Assembly (NCBI RefSeq): GCF_000744285.1
Contig: NZ_JQLQ01000002.1
Coordinates: forward strand, 1-64,000
Direction of reading: 5' to 3'
From: Carnobacterium pleistocenium FTR1
GTDB taxonomy: Bacteria > Bacillota > Bacilli > Lactobacillales > Carnobacteriaceae
DNA: 64,000 bases
Under the pieces are notes generated by a model, which worked only from the letters and a program-made list of their open reading frames with translations, did no database searches and was not told where the DNA came from. Below, piece after piece: positions 1 to 10,291 of the stretch. A program made the translations under genes and the position numbers. The stretch's first letter is position 1. The number at the start of each line of letters is the position of its first letter.

Positions 1-94
1 TAGACGGTCTTATGCTCTCTAAAAGTAAACTTGTCTATTCCATAAGAACCTTCTTTTTGAAATGTCCAAACTATTTGTCATATAATCGAAATTA

Positions 95-141
95 AAAGTA
101 CAGCCTAAAAGTTATAAAAACTAACTTTTAGGCTGTACTTT
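95..141 (-). terminator. Terminator of the ABC ATPase gene
   Basis: A 20-bp perfect inverted repeat (95-114 with 122-141) surrounds a 7-base loop. Read on the minus strand it lies just after the ABC ATPase stop codon and is followed by a T-rich tract. It could also act for a plus-strand transcript entering from the left edge. Bases 1-94 show no gene. Confidence 0.85.
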
Positions 142-154
142 CTACTTGTGTAAC

Positions 155-1258
155 TTAATTGATCACTTCTTGGGTATCAAAATCAAAAAAATGAGCTTTA
201 TTTAAATTAAAAGACAAATCAATAAATTCTCCTGGGCTATGGAAATCTCTTGCATCAACTTTTGAAATAAATTCTGTACCATCTACCTTTGTATATAACA
301 TAGTCTCAGCTCCAAGCAATTCTGAGACGACTACCTCAGCATGCACAATGCTGTTAGGAGTAGCATCCAAAATGATTTGCTCACTATGGATATCTTCAGG
401 GCGAATGCCAAAAATAAGTTTCTTTCCGTTGTATCCTTTAGCAGAAAGTTCTTTTGCATTTTTTTCATCAAGCGTAATAGATAATCCTTTACCATTTGAG
501 ATGATTTTGTCGGTTAAAGTAATATCGAAGAAATTCATTGCTGGAGATCCAATAAAGCCTGCAACAAAGACATTAACAGGCGTATTGTAAACTTCTTTTG
601 GAGTGCCAATTTGTTGAATAAAGCCATCTTTCATAATAACGATACGATCTGCCATCGTCATTGCTTCAGTTTGGTCATGGGTCACATAAATAGTTGTTGT
701 TTTCAAACGGCGATGTAATTTAGCAATCTCAGCCCGCATAGCTACACGTAATTTAGCATCCAGGTTTGATAAAGGCTCATCCATTAAGAATACTTTAGCA
801 TCACGAACAATAGCACGACCTAACGCAACACGCTGACGTTGACCACCAGATAATGCCGCTGGTTTACGTTTCAGGAACTCAGTTAAACCCAAAATCTCAG
901 CAGCTTCTTCAACACGTTTTTTAATTTCATCTTTTTTATATTTACGTAACTTCAAGCCAAAAGCCATGTTATCGTATACAGTCATATGAGGGTATAAGGC
1001 ATAGTTTTGGAAGACCATGGCAATATCACGATCTTTAGGAGCAACATCGTTGACTAATTTATCTCCAATGTATAATTCTCCTTCTGTAATATCTTCAAGT
1101 CCAGCAACCATACGCAATGTAGTTGATTTTCCGCATCCAGAAGGACCAACAAACACGATGAATTCTCGATCTTTTATGCTCAAATCAAAATTTGTTACAG
1201 AATACGCTTCGTTATTTTCATATTTTTTTTGAATGTTTTTTAATGCAATCTCTACCAT
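155..1258 (-). CDS. ugpC: Carbohydrate ABC transporter ATPase (MsmK/UgpC/MalK type)
   Basis: This is a cytoplasmic ATPase that energises sugar-uptake ABC importers. The Walker A motif GPSGCGKST lies near residues 38-46, followed by the signature LSGGQRQR, Walker B FLMDEPLSNLD and a switch histidine in YVTHDQTEAM. The last ~130 residues form the TOBE-type regulatory domain typical of MalK/MsmK proteins. I chose the ATG at 1258 (367 aa) because a GTG three codons upstream nearly abuts the GGAAGGG ribosome site. No permease or binding-protein genes are adjacent, which fits a shared multi-transporter ATPase such as MsmK. The exact sugar partners cannot be read from the sequence. Confidence 0.9.
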   Translation of the reverse strand: MVEIALKNIQKKYENNEAYSVTNFDLSIKDREFIVFVGPSGCGKSTTLRMVAGLEDITEGELYIGDKLVNDVAPKDRDIAMVFQNYALYPHMTVYDNMAFGLKLRKYKKDEIKKRVEEAAEILGLTEFLKRKPAALSGGQRQRVALGRAIVRDAKVFLMDEPLSNLDAKLRVAMRAEIAKLHRRLKTTTIYVTHDQTEAMTMADRIVIMKDGFIQQIGTPKEVYNTPVNVFVAGFIGSPAMNFFDITLTDKIISNGKGLSITLDEKNAKELSAKGYNGKKLIFGIRPEDIHSEQIILDATPNSIVHAEVVVSELLGAETMLYTKVDGTEFISKVDARDFHSPGEFIDLSFNLNKAHFFDFDTQEVIN

Positions 1259-1312
1259 TATTTTCACTATCCCTTCCTTTTAGTAGTGCTGTTTCGTATA
1301 AATCAATCATAA

Positions 1313-1326
1313 TGTAAACGTTATTT
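1313..1326. promoter_or_regulatory. cre-like box upstream of the sugar ABC ATPase
   Basis: TGTAAACGTTATTT matches the CcpA consensus TGWAANCGNTNWCA at 12 of 14 positions. It sits about 55 bases upstream of the minus-strand ATPase gene, where catabolite repression would be expected for a sugar-uptake gene. The two mismatches are at the 3' end, so this is a plausible site, not a certain one. Confidence 0.45.
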
Positions 1327-1498
1327 TTTCAAAAGGGGAATCTGCACAAAACATGTAACAAATAGTTGTGCAAGTTGCACATTAAAGGAAAGACACCAGA
1401 AATAAATTAGAAATTTTTCTAGTGAATCGCTAGTTGGTAGAATTTTTGTTATACTTGAAAAGTTAATGAATAGGATATGAAATGAGGATTAAAAAAGT

Positions 1499-2038
1499 AT
1501 GGAAAAAAAACGTGGATTTGAAGTGATTTCAACTTATCAATCAAAAGGTATAAATTTGCCAGTAAGAGCAACGAATCATGCAGCAGGTTATGATTTTGAA
1601 GCAGCGGAAGACATAATTGTACCATCTATTTGGAAAGTCTTGCTTAATAACATTACCCGGGAAATGAAACCGAAAGCAACCGATTTGATTTTTTTAGAAG
1701 AAAATAAAAAGTATTTAAAATCAACACTTGTACCAACCGGTGTTAAAGCTTATATGGGCGAAGAAGAGTACTTGCAATTAGCAAATCGCTCAAGTAATCC
1801 AATTAAACATCAATTGATTTTGCCAAATGGTGTAGGTATCATTGATGCAGACTATTATAATAACGAAAATAATGAAGGACATATCTACTTTCAATTTATT
1901 CATTATGGCTTAACTGATCATGTAGTGAAAAAAGGGGATCGAATTGGTCAAGGTATCTTTATGCCTTTCTTGAAAGCAGATACCGATACAGTAACAGGTA
2001 AAATCCGTTCAGGTGGTTTTGGATCTTCTGGGAGATGA
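1499..2038 (+). CDS. dut: dUTP diphosphatase (dUTPase)
   Basis: This trimeric-type dUTPase hydrolyses dUTP to dUMP and pyrophosphate, limiting uracil in DNA and supplying dTMP precursor. All five family motifs are visible: AGYDFEA near residue 30, NRSS near 98, GVGIIDADYY near 112-121, GDRIGQGIF near 149, and the C-terminal glycine-rich SGGFGSSGR. At 179 aa it exceeds the ~145-aa minimal enzyme because of an insert between motifs I and II (residues ~45-75), as seen in lactic acid bacteria and their phages. It precedes radA by 190 bases, as in many Lactobacillales. Confidence 0.93.
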   Translation: MEKKRGFEVISTYQSKGINLPVRATNHAAGYDFEAAEDIIVPSIWKVLLNNITREMKPKATDLIFLEENKKYLKSTLVPTGVKAYMGEEEYLQLANRSSNPIKHQLILPNGVGIIDADYYNNENNEGHIYFQFIHYGLTDHVVKKGDRIGQGIFMPFLKADTDTVTGKIRSGGFGSSGR

Positions 2039-2230
2039 ACTTTCTAGATAAGTATTACTCGCTTTTTATTTCCATATATAATTTGGGTTCTGAAAAAATA
2101 AGAATATGAATTTCTATTGAAAAAAGCTTGAATTAACTTGTCTTTTAATGGTTTCAAGGCCTATTCTAATCGCTTTTATGGTAAAATGGATTAAATTAGT
2201 AGCAAAAACTTAGAAGGTGAGGCTGAATAG

Positions 2231-3601
2231 GTGGCAAAAAAGAAAGCAGTTAAATTTGTCTGCCAAGCATGCGGTTATGAATCACCGAAATGGATGGGAC
2301 GTTGTCCAAATTGCAGCAGTTGGAATCAAATGGAAGAAGAAATTGTAGCGGATAAAAATGATCGTAGAAGTCGTGTGAGTATGGCCGGTAAAACAGCTAA
2401 GGCTGAGGCTATTCAAGATATTACCGTATCAAAAGTACCTAGAGTCCAGACAGAGCTGAAAGAATTGAACCGTGTTTTAGGCGGTGGAGTGGTCCCGGGT
2501 TCACTTATCTTAATAGGTGGAGATCCTGGTATTGGAAAATCAACTCTTTTGTTACAAGTTTCAGCCCAACTGAATTTAACGGGCGGAAAAGTCTTGTATG
2601 TAAGTGGTGAAGAAAGTTCAAGTCAAATTAAAATGCGCGCGAATCGTTTAGGCGTAAAAGGTGCAGATTTTTATATTTATCCTGAAACAGATATGGGCGC
2701 GATAAGACAGACTATTGAGGATTTAAATCCTGATTATGTTATTATCGATTCGATTCAAACCATGAACCAACCTGATATCGCCGGAGCAATAGGAAGTGTT
2801 TCGCAAGTTAGAGAAAGTACTGCCGATTTATTGAAAATTGCTAAAACCAATAATATTGCTATCTTTATTGTAGGACATGTTACGAAAGAGGGATCTATCG
2901 CTGGTCCAAGGATGCTGGAGCATATGGTTGATACGGTATTGTACTTTGAAGGAGAGAGACACCATACTTTTCGTATTTTAAGAGCCGTTAAAAACCGATT
3001 TGGTTCAACTAATGAAATTGGGATCTTTGAAATGCGCGAAGGTGGATTAGTAGAAGTGCTGAATCCTTCTGAAATGTTTCTAGAAGAACGGTTATCTGGT
3101 GCAACAGGTTCTGCTGTAGTTGCTTCAATGGAAGGCTCTCGTCCTATCTTAGCTGAGATCCAGTCTTTGATCACACCAACTGCTTTTGGGAATGCTAGAC
3201 GAACAGCAAGCGGCTTAGATCATAACCGTGTTGCTTTGATCATGGCCGTTTTAGAAAAAAGAGCTGGGTTATTGTTGCAGAACCAAGATGCCTATTTAAA
3301 ATCAGCAGGCGGCGTCAAATTAGATGAGCCAGCGATTGATTTAGCCATTGCAATTAGTATTACATCTAGTTATCAAGACAAAGAAACAAAAGAGACAGAT
3401 TGTTTTATTGGTGAAATCGGATTGACCGGAGAGATCAGGAGAGTTAGCCGAATCGACCAACGGGTAAATGAAGCAGCTAAACTTGGTTTTAAACGAATCA
3501 TGATCCCCAAAAATAATATTGGCGGCTGGGAATTCCCAAAAAATGTAGAAATCATTAGTGTTGTTACATTAGCTGAAGCTATCAAGAAAGCTTTTTCTTA
3601 A
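2231..3601 (+). CDS. radA: DNA repair protein RadA
   Basis: RadA is a RecA-like branch-migration ATPase that processes recombination intermediates. The N-terminal C4 zinc finger uses Cys11, Cys14, Cys25 and Cys28. A RecA-type core follows with Walker [11 protein letters not shown] near residue 95 and the RadA-specific KNRFG motif near 255. The C-terminal ~150 residues form the Lon-protease-like domain. Length (456 aa) is normal. The GTG start at 2231 follows an AGAAGGTGAGG ribosome site. Placement before yacL, ispD and ispF matches the Bacillus/Listeria order. Confidence 0.96.
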   Translation: MAKKKAVKFVCQACGYESPKWMGRCPNCSSWNQMEEEIVADKNDRRSRVSMAGKTAKAEAIQDITVSKVPRVQTELKELNRVLGGGVVPGSLILIGGDPGIGKSTLLLQVSAQLNLTGGKVLYVSGEESSSQIKMRANRLGVKGADFYIYPETDMGAIRQTIEDLNPDYVIIDSIQTMNQPDIAGAIGSVSQVRESTADLLKIAKTNNIAIFIVGHVTKEGSIAGPRMLEHMVDTVLYFEGERHHTFRILRAVKNRFGSTNEIGIFEMREGGLVEVLNPSEMFLEERLSGATGSAVVASMEGSRPILAEIQSLITPTAFGNARRTASGLDHNRVALIMAVLEKRAGLLLQNQDAYLKSAGGVKLDEPAIDLAIAISITSSYQDKETKETDCFIGEIGLTGEIRRVSRIDQRVNEAAKLGFKRIMIPKNNIGGWEFPKNVEIISVVTLAEAIKKAFS

Positions 3602-3676
3602 GTACAAGTAAAAAATAAAATGGTATTCTTGTTTCGTTAATAAGAAAAGAATACTATTTATAAAGGAGGAATACTT

Positions 3677-4789
3677 TTGGTTAAAAAAATCATAACCGGT
3701 ATATTTATACTTATCGGCGGAAGCATTGGAGCTAGTGTAATGCCGTTTGCCTGGGATATGGCCGGAATCGACAATCTTTATGTTAATAATGTGGTCACAA
3801 ATATTCTTATTGGTGCAATTATATTTTTATTTATTTCTTTTTTATCTGTGACTTACATTGAACAAATATTCAAAAAAATCGAAGCTTTTTTAAACCAACA
3901 AAGTGTAACGTATTTATTATTTGGAAGTTTAGGAACGATTATAGGATTAGTTCTGGCTTGGTTGATTAGCATTGTATTGATGGGTATGGACATTCTAGTT
4001 ATTAGTGATGTGATACCATTCATCCTTGTTATTGGGTTTGCGTACTTAGGCTTTCGGGTTGGAACGACTCGACGAGATGAATGGCGCAAGTTGTTCCAGC
4101 AAAAAGTAAAAAAGAACGTTGAAGATGAAGATGGAAAAATTTTGGAGCGTAGAGCAGATGATACGTTTCGCGAATATAAGATACTAGATACGAGCGTCAT
4201 TATTGACGGAAGAATTTATGATATTGCTAAAACAGGTTTTCTTGAAGGAACGATCTTGATTCCTAATTTTGTTTTACAAGAATTACAGTATATTGCTGAT
4301 TCTTCTGATAGTTTGAAACGTGTTCGTGGTCGTAGAGGGTTAGATATACTGAATGCTTTGCAAAAAGAAGATGATATGAAGGTTGAAATGTATGATGGTG
4401 ATTTTGAGGACATTACAGAAGTCGATAGCAAATTAATTAAATTAGCCAAATTATTAGATGGTGTTGTCGTCACAAATGATTACAATTTAAATAAAGTTAG
4501 CGAATTCCAAAATGTACCGGTATTAAATATCAACGAATTAGCTAATGCTGTGAAACCAGTTGTGATTCCTGGGGAAAATATGACTGTTATGATCGTGAAA
4601 GCTGGAACTGAGCGCAGCCAAGGTGTAGCTTACCTAGATGATGGGACAATGATCGTCGTTGAAGAAGGACAGTACTTCATGAATAAAACAATTGAAGTTG
4701 TGGTAACAAGTGCACTTCAAACAGCTGCAGGACGAATGATTTTTGCAAAACCAGTCCACTCACAAAAAGGTATTAAAGAAAAAGAGTAG
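3677..4789 (+). CDS. yacL: Membrane-anchored PIN/TRAM domain protein (YacL family)
   Basis: Residues 1-130 contain about four hydrophobic membrane segments. They are followed by a PIN nuclease-like domain starting at DTSVIIDGRI (acidic residues typical of PIN metal sites) and a C-terminal TRAM-type nucleic-acid-binding region. The family is conserved between radA and ispD in Firmicutes. A ribonuclease role is suspected from the fold but its physiological target is not established. The TTG start at 3677 lies 6 bases after a strong AAAGGAGGA site. It is followed by ispD after 11 bases, suggesting cotranscription. Confidence 0.9.
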   Translation: MVKKIITGIFILIGGSIGASVMPFAWDMAGIDNLYVNNVVTNILIGAIIFLFISFLSVTYIEQIFKKIEAFLNQQSVTYLLFGSLGTIIGLVLAWLISIVLMGMDILVISDVIPFILVIGFAYLGFRVGTTRRDEWRKLFQQKVKKNVEDEDGKILERRADDTFREYKILDTSVIIDGRIYDIAKTGFLEGTILIPNFVLQELQYIADSSDSLKRVRGRRGLDILNALQKEDDMKVEMYDGDFEDITEVDSKLIKLAKLLDGVVVTNDYNLNKVSEFQNVPVLNINELANAVKPVVIPGENMTVMIVKAGTERSQGVAYLDDGTMIVVEEGQYFMNKTIEVVVTSALQTAAGRMIFAKPVHSQKGIKEKE

Positions 4790-4800
4790 GAGCGAATGCG

Positions 4801-5514
4801 ATGAACAAGAACTATGAGCTGGTATTATTAGCAGCAGGTCATGGAAGACGCATGAGAGCTTCTAGAAATAAAATTTTATTGCCACTACTAAACAAGCCTT
4901 TGATTGAATATACATTAGATGTATTTTTAAAAGATGAGTATTGCAGCCATATTATTTTGGTTGTAAAAGAAGACGAAGTTGAATTAATCAATGAGTTGTT
5001 GCAACAAGAACAGATTTCAAGCGAAAAGACGATCACTATTGCAATAGGTGGAACAGAACGGCAGTATAGTGTTTATAAAGGACTACAAAAATTAAAAAAT
5101 AAAACTTCAGGTATTGTTATGATTCATGATGGTGCAAGGCCGTTTATTGAACAAACTGACATTCATCAATTATTTGAAGAAGTTCAAAAAAATGGAGCAG
5201 CTATTTTAGGCGTTCCAGCAAAAGATACAATCAAAGCAGTGTATCCGGATCATACTGTTAAGATTACATTACCAAGAAGTGAATTATGGCAAATCCAAAC
5301 TCCTCAAGCTTTTGGGAGCGCGGTGGTTCTTGAAGCGCATGAAAAAGCTAGAAAAGATCACTTTTTAGGAACCGATGATGCTTCACTCGTTGAACGAATA
5401 GACAAACCAATACTTGTAGTAGAAGGTTCTTATGATAATATAAAAATCACAACTCCTGAAGATATGGTAACTGGAAAAGCCATTCTGCTCCACAGAGAAC
5501 AGCAAAAAAAGTAG
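4801..5514 (+). CDS. ispD: 2-C-methyl-D-erythritol 4-phosphate cytidylyltransferase
   Basis: IspD transfers CMP from CTP to MEP, the third step of the non-mevalonate isoprenoid pathway. The N-terminal nucleotide-binding loop [10 protein letters not shown] and following lysine, the [10 protein letters not shown] motif near residue 105-115 and the LWQIQTPQ motif near 162 are diagnostic. At 237 aa it has family length. It sits 17 bases ahead of ispF, so the two MEP enzymes are coupled. Isoprenoid supply matters for the quinone genes in the EET island downstream. Confidence 0.94.
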   Translation: MNKNYELVLLAAGHGRRMRASRNKILLPLLNKPLIEYTLDVFLKDEYCSHIILVVKEDEVELINELLQQEQISSEKTITIAIGGTERQYSVYKGLQKLKNKTSGIVMIHDGARPFIEQTDIHQLFEEVQKNGAAILGVPAKDTIKAVYPDHTVKITLPRSELWQIQTPQAFGSAVVLEAHEKARKDHFLGTDDASLVERIDKPILVVEGSYDNIKITTPEDMVTGKAILLHREQQKK

Positions 5515-5531
5515 TAGGAGGTCAAAAGAGT

Positions 5532-6029
5532 ATGTTTCGGATAGGACAAGGATATGATGTCCATCAATTCGCTACTGAGAGACGTTTGGTTATTGGTGGA
5601 GTTGAAATACCTTTTGAGTATGGACTATTGGGTCATTCGGATGCAGATGTGTTGCTCCACGCTATTATGGATGCTCTTTTAGGGGCCTCTGGTAAAGGTG
5701 ATATAGGACATCATTTTTCAGATAAAGATGACCAATTTAAAAATGCCGATTCAAGAGAGTTGTTGCGCAAGGTGTGGGATATGCTAAGAACAGAAGGTTT
5801 TACGATTGGCAATATCGATGTTACTATTGTAGTTGAGGAACCGAAAATGGCCCCTTATTTAAAAAAGATGCAAGAGAACATAGCTAGAGATTGTCAAACG
5901 AGTATCCAACGTGTTAACTTAAAAGCAACAACCTCTGAAACAATGGGCTTTATTGGACGAAAAGAAGGTATTGCAGCAATGGCTATTTGTTTATTAGAAA
6001 AAATAGAAAGAAACCCTTCACCCATTTGA
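5532..6029 (+). CDS. ispF: 2-C-methyl-D-erythritol 2,4-cyclodiphosphate synthase
   Basis: IspF cyclises CDP-ME 2-phosphate to MEcPP with release of CMP. The N-terminal GQGYDVHQF provides the Asp and His zinc ligands, and [20 protein letters not shown] supplies the third ligand and substrate-binding residues. The C-terminal [19 protein letters not shown] segment is also typical. At 165 aa it is slightly longer than the usual 157-160 because of a short C-terminal tail. The AGGAGG ribosome site is right after ispD. Confidence 0.95.
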   Translation: MFRIGQGYDVHQFATERRLVIGGVEIPFEYGLLGHSDADVLLHAIMDALLGASGKGDIGHHFSDKDDQFKNADSRELLRKVWDMLRTEGFTIGNIDVTIVVEEPKMAPYLKKMQENIARDCQTSIQRVNLKATTSETMGFIGRKEGIAAMAICLLEKIERNPSPI

Positions 6030-6082
6030 TTAATTTAGATTTGAACAGATTTAAAAAAATATAAAGAAAAGAGGAAATTATT

Positions 6083-7552
6083 ATGACAAAAAAAATTCGT
6101 GTGCGTTATGCGCCAAGCCCAACAGGATATTTACATATTGGGAATGCGCGTACAGCGTTGTTTAATTATTTATATGCACGACACAATGGTGGAGATTTCA
6201 TCATTCGTATTGAAGATACTGATCAAAAACGAAGCATTGAAGGCGGAGAAGAAAGCCAATTAGAAAATTTAAAATGGCTAGGTATGAATTGGGATGAAAG
6301 TCCGGATAATCCAGGAGAATTTGGACCTTACCGTCAATCTGAACGTAGAGCTATTTATGATCCATTAGTAGAACAATTATTATTAAGCAACCGTGCTTAC
6401 AAATGCTACTGTTCAGAAGAAGAGGTAGAAGAAGAACGCGAAGCACAAAGAGCTAGAGGAGAAATGCCTCATTACAGTGGGAAATGTTCTCACTTAACGG
6501 CTAAAGAAATAAAAGAAAAAGAAGCAACAGGAATTGTACCCGTTATTCGTTACCGTGTTATCAAAGAAAATACGTATACTTTTGAAGATCTCGTAAAAGG
6601 CCATATTTCATTTGAAGCAGAAAGTGTTGGCGGAGATTTTGTCATTGTTAAGCGTAATGGCATGCCAACATACAACTTTGCAGTTGTTATAGATGACCAC
6701 TTTATGGAAATTACACATGTTTTGCGCGGGGATGATCATATTGCGAATACACCCAAACAATTAATGATTTATGAAGCATTTGAATGGAAAGCTCCTCAAT
6801 TTGGTCATATGACGTTAATCATCAACAGTGAAACGGGTAAGAAATTAAGCAAACGTGATGGCAATATTCTTCAGTTCATCGAACAATACCGTGAATTGGG
6901 TTATTTACCAGAAGCTATGTTTAACTTCATTTCTTTGTTAGGCTGGTCACCAGTTGGAGAAGAAGAGATTTTTGACCATGATACATTTATCGAAATGTTT
7001 GACGCAGACCGTTTAAGCAAATCGCCTGCTGCATTTGATGCTAAGAAATTGGAATGGATCAATAATCAATACATGAAGCAAGCTGATTTAGAAACGATAA
7101 CAGCTTTAGCACTACCACATTTGATCAAAGCAGGTTATGTTGAAGAGGACGCATCTTCAGAAAAATTAGAATGGGTTCAAAAAGTTGTTAGCTTATACCA
7201 TGAACAAATGAGTTATGGTGCACAAATTGTTGAATTATCTAGTTTATTTTTTAGTGAAGAACCCGCAATGGATAGCATTGCAAAAGAAATTTTAGAAGGC
7301 GAAACAGTATCAGAAGTTTTAAAGGCGTTCTCTAAACAATTAGAAGTAATTGAACCTTTTGATGCTGCTGAAATTAAAAAAGCTATTAAAACGGTTCAAA
7401 AAGAAACAGGTATTAAAGGGAAAAATCTATTTATGCCAATTCGTGTAGCTGTGACTGGACAATCACATGGACCAGAAATCGGACCAACGATTGAATTGCT
7501 TGGCCGTGAAAAAGCTCAAGCTCATTTACAAGCAGCATTAGCAAAATTATAA
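6083..7552 (+). CDS. gltX: Glutamyl-tRNA synthetase
   Basis: This class Ic aminoacyl-tRNA synthetase charges tRNA-Glu, and in bacteria of this type usually also tRNA-Gln ahead of amidation. The HIGH-type motif is [10 protein letters not shown] near residues 11-20 and the KMSKS-type motif is KLSKRDG near 254. The full 489-aa length includes the C-terminal anticodon-binding helical domain. It starts at ATG 6083 after GAGGAAA. It follows ispF and precedes a cysteine T-box, as in many Firmicutes. Confidence 0.96.
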   Translation: MTKKIRVRYAPSPTGYLHIGNARTALFNYLYARHNGGDFIIRIEDTDQKRSIEGGEESQLENLKWLGMNWDESPDNPGEFGPYRQSERRAIYDPLVEQLLLSNRAYKCYCSEEEVEEEREAQRARGEMPHYSGKCSHLTAKEIKEKEATGIVPVIRYRVIKENTYTFEDLVKGHISFEAESVGGDFVIVKRNGMPTYNFAVVIDDHFMEITHVLRGDDHIANTPKQLMIYEAFEWKAPQFGHMTLIINSETGKKLSKRDGNILQFIEQYRELGYLPEAMFNFISLLGWSPVGEEEIFDHDTFIEMFDADRLSKSPAAFDAKKLEWINNQYMKQADLETITALALPHLIKAGYVEEDASSEKLEWVQKVVSLYHEQMSYGAQIVELSSLFFSEEPAMDSIAKEILEGETVSEVLKAFSKQLEVIEPFDAAEIKKAIKTVQKETGIKGKNLFMPIRVAVTGQSHGPEIGPTIELLGREKAQAHLQAALAKL

Positions 7553-7599
7553 AACTACCGATTGAATTTGAAAGAAATTCTATGGAAAACGCAATTAAA

Positions 7600-7851
7600 T
7601 AAAACTAAAAACGATGAAGAGAAAGAGTATCCCCTTCAATATCTAAAGAGAGTCTGTATTGGTGAAAGCAGATGATAGCGATTGGGAGAAGTGCGTCTCT
7701 GAGTTAAGGAGTTGAAAAAAAAGTAGACTCCTATCGGTCAACACCCGTTATTGTGTTAAAGGTCACCTATTCCAATCAATAAAATAGGCGATAAAGAAAA
7801 GTGGAACCACGCTGCAGCGTCTTTTATAATATAAGAGACGTTGCTTTTTTT
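7600..7851 (+). promoter_or_regulatory. T-box riboswitch, cysteine-specific
   Basis: The leader of cysE-cysS has T-box landmarks in order: an AGTA-containing stem I arm (near 7626), a GGTGAAAGC stem I tip (near 7661), a specifier TGC at 7692-7694 followed by GTCTCTGAG, and the antiterminator box GTGGAACCACG at 7801-7811. The terminator stem runs from GCAGCGTCTT (7814) to GACGTTGC (7843), followed by seven T. TGC is a Cys codon, matching the downstream genes. Uncharged tRNA-Cys should favour antitermination and expression of cysteine synthesis and charging. Confidence 0.9.
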
Positions 7852-7902
7852 GTAAAAAAAATTATGTAGTAGAAAGTATTTAATAAGGTGGAATAATAAT
7901 TT

Positions 7903-8448
7903 ATGAGTCGATTTAGTGAGGACATCCAGACAATTAAAGAGCACGATCCCTCTGTTAAAAGTACACTTGAAATTTTGTTAACTTATCCGGGCTATTATGC
8001 TATTATGTTCCATCGAGTAGCGCATATGTTGTACCAGCGCAATCAATTTTTAATAAGCCGCATAATTGCTAACATCTCTCGGTTTTTAACTGGAATTGAG
8101 ATTCATCCTGGGGCAACGATTGGCAGGAGACTTTTTATCGATCATGGCATGGGAGTTGTGATTGGTGAAACAGCCAGTGTCGGAGATGATGTTGTTATCT
8201 TTCAGGGAGTGACTTTAGGCGGAACAGGCAAAGATAAAGGTAAACGACACCCAACAATTGGAAACGATGTTTTACTATCTGCATATGTACAAGTTCTTGG
8301 ACCTATAACAATTGGGGATCATTCTAAAATAGGAGCATCTGCGGTAGTTTTAAAATCGATACCGTCTAATGCAACAGCAGTTGGGATTCCTGCTAAAGTT
8401 GTTAAAAAAAATGGTGAAAAATTTCTCGCCAAATCTGTCTTTAAATAG
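7903..8448 (+). CDS. cysE: Serine O-acetyltransferase
   Basis: CysE acetylates L-serine with acetyl-CoA to O-acetylserine, the direct precursor of cysteine. The left-handed beta-helix is visible as hexapeptide repeats from residue ~65 ([41 protein letters not shown]). The 181-aa protein has only a short N-terminal helical region, as in Gram-positive forms, unlike the ~270-aa enterobacterial enzyme. It lies 15 bases ahead of cysS and downstream of a Cys T-box, so both are controlled by tRNA-Cys charging. Confidence 0.94.
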   Translation: MSRFSEDIQTIKEHDPSVKSTLEILLTYPGYYAIMFHRVAHMLYQRNQFLISRIIANISRFLTGIEIHPGATIGRRLFIDHGMGVVIGETASVGDDVVIFQGVTLGGTGKDKGKRHPTIGNDVLLSAYVQVLGPITIGDHSKIGASAVVLKSIPSNATAVGIPAKVVKKNGEKFLAKSVFK

Positions 8449-8463
8449 AAAAGGAGAGTAGCT

Positions 8464-9873
8464 ATGTTGAAAATATATAATACGTTAACTAGAAAAAAAG
8501 AAGCCTTTATTCCAATTGAAGAAGGTAAGGTCAAGATGTATGTTTGTGGACCTACAGTCTATAACTACATTCACATTGGAAACGCTCGTAGTACAGTAGC
8601 TTTTGATACGGTTAGACGGTATCTGGAGTACCGAGGATACGATGTAACCTATGTCTCGAATTTTACAGATGTAGATGACAAAATTATTCGTGCAGCAAAA
8701 GAGTTGAATTTAACTGCACCAGAAGTAGCGGATAAATTTATTGCAGCTTATCATGCGGATACACATGCTTTAGGAGTAGAAGAAGCAAGTCATCATCCAC
8801 GGGTAATGGAAAATATACCTGAAATCATTGATTTCATAGCAGTATTGATAAAAAAAGAGTATGCTTATGAAGCAGATGGCGATGTCTATTACCGGACAAG
8901 AAAATTCAAGGATTATGGTAAATTAAGTGACATCTCAATTGATGAATTGGAAGTTGGAGCAAGTAATCGAATGACTGCTCAAGAAAATAATAAAAAAGAA
9001 GATCCTTTAGATTTTGCTTTATGGAAATCAGCTAAAGCTGAAGAAATCAATTGGGAATCTCCATGGGGAGCAGGACGTCCAGGTTGGCATATTGAATGTT
9101 CGGTAATGGCGACAAAATATTTAGGAGATACGATCGATATTCATGCTGGGGGACAAGATCTAACCTTTCCACATCATGAAAATGAAATTGCCCAAAGTGA
9201 AGCAAAAACGGGTCATCCCTTTGCACACTACTGGATGCACAATGGTTTTGTCACAATGGATAATGAAAAGATGAGTAAATCTTTAGGGAACTTTGTTTTG
9301 GTTCATGATATTATTAAAGAAGTGGACCCGCAAATTTTACGCTTTTTTATGGCGACAACCCAATATCGCCGACCAATCAGTTACAGTGAAACGACTATTG
9401 AGGATGCTAGAGCTAACTTAACAAAATTAAAAATGGCTTTTGATAATGTGAGTTATCGGTTAAAAGATGCAGTAGCAGTAGGGGAAAATGATCAAGAACA
9501 AATCAAGCAGTTCAAGGTATTTAAAGAAAACTTCATGAAAGAAATGGATGATGATTTTAACTCTGCTAATGGTATCACAGTCGTTTATGAAATGGCAAAA
9601 GCCATGAATATTTACAGTGAACGTTCTAGTGTTTCTAAAATTGTTCTTGAAGCAATGTTGGATCAATTCCAAGAATTAATTCGAGTTTTTGGCATTGTTT
9701 TTGAAGGGTCAGGCTTGTTAGATGAAACCATTGAGCAATTGATTGAAGAAAGAAATGCCGTGCGTGCGGCAAAGAATTTCCAACGCAGTGATGAAATTAG
9801 AGATCAGTTAAAAGAAGAAGGTATTATTTTAGATGATACCCCACAAGGAACTAGATGGAGAAGAGGGCAATAA
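8464..9873 (+). CDS. cysS: Cysteinyl-tRNA synthetase
   Basis: CysS charges tRNA-Cys. The N-terminal [19 protein letters not shown] contains the zinc Cys and the HIGH motif. Further zinc-ligand motifs are WHIECSVM near residue 210 and the [13 protein letters not shown] stretch. The KMSKS motif (KMSKSLGN) lies near 270. The length of 469 aa is normal. Start ATG 8464 follows AAAGGAGAG. It ends 4 bases before mrnC, indicating one transcript from the T-box. Confidence 0.96.
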   Translation: MLKIYNTLTRKKEAFIPIEEGKVKMYVCGPTVYNYIHIGNARSTVAFDTVRRYLEYRGYDVTYVSNFTDVDDKIIRAAKELNLTAPEVADKFIAAYHADTHALGVEEASHHPRVMENIPEIIDFIAVLIKKEYAYEADGDVYYRTRKFKDYGKLSDISIDELEVGASNRMTAQENNKKEDPLDFALWKSAKAEEINWESPWGAGRPGWHIECSVMATKYLGDTIDIHAGGQDLTFPHHENEIAQSEAKTGHPFAHYWMHNGFVTMDNEKMSKSLGNFVLVHDIIKEVDPQILRFFMATTQYRRPISYSETTIEDARANLTKLKMAFDNVSYRLKDAVAVGENDQEQIKQFKVFKENFMKEMDDDFNSANGITVVYEMAKAMNIYSERSSVSKIVLEAMLDQFQELIRVFGIVFEGSGLLDETIEQLIEERNAVRAAKNFQRSDEIRDQLKEEGIILDDTPQGTRWRRGQ

Positions 9874-9877
9874 CTAC

Positions 9878-10291
9878 ATGACAGAGAAAAATTGGGCATT
9901 ATTGAATGGGTTAGCATTAGCTTATGTCGGAGATGCTATATATGAAGTTTATATTCGCGATTATTTAGTAGGATTGGGTTATACAAAACCAAGTCAACTA
10001 CACAAAACAGCTACACATTTTGTTTCTGCTAAAGCGCAAAGCTTTTTGATGCATGAAATGATAGCAATAGAAGGATTTTTAACAGAAGAAGAATTTGTTA
10101 TGTACAAAAGAGGGAGAAATTCGAAGAGCTACACATCAGCGAAAAATGCAGATGTTACAACTTATCGTGTAGCTACTGGATTTGAATCATTGATGGGCTA
10201 CTTACATTTAGCCAAAAAAACGGAACGAATGGAAGAATTGATCCATTGGTGTACACAAAAAGTGGAGGATACAAAAGATGACAAGAGATAA
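9878..10291 (+). CDS. mrnC: Mini-ribonuclease III
   Basis: Mini-III is a dsRNA endonuclease that matures 23S rRNA. It consists of an RNase III catalytic domain without the dsRNA-binding domain. The signature AYVGDAIYEVYIRDYL is near residues 13-28. I chose ATG 9878, just after the cysS stop and an AGAGGG site, giving 137 aa; an in-frame start inside cysS would add 15 residues unlike the family. The last 14 bases overlap rlmB, indicating translational coupling. Confidence 0.93.
   Translation: MTEKNWALLNGLALAYVGDAIYEVYIRDYLVGLGYTKPSQLHKTATHFVSAKAQSFLMHEMIAIEGFLTEEEFVMYKRGRNSKSYTSAKNADVTTYRVATGFESLMGYLHLAKKTERMEELIHWCTQKVEDTKDDKR

Noticed and set aside
1-94. Possible partial repeat copy at the left edge
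   Set aside because: TAGACGGT and a later TATTCC resemble short words of the repeat, but neither the inverted ends nor the hairpins can be aligned.
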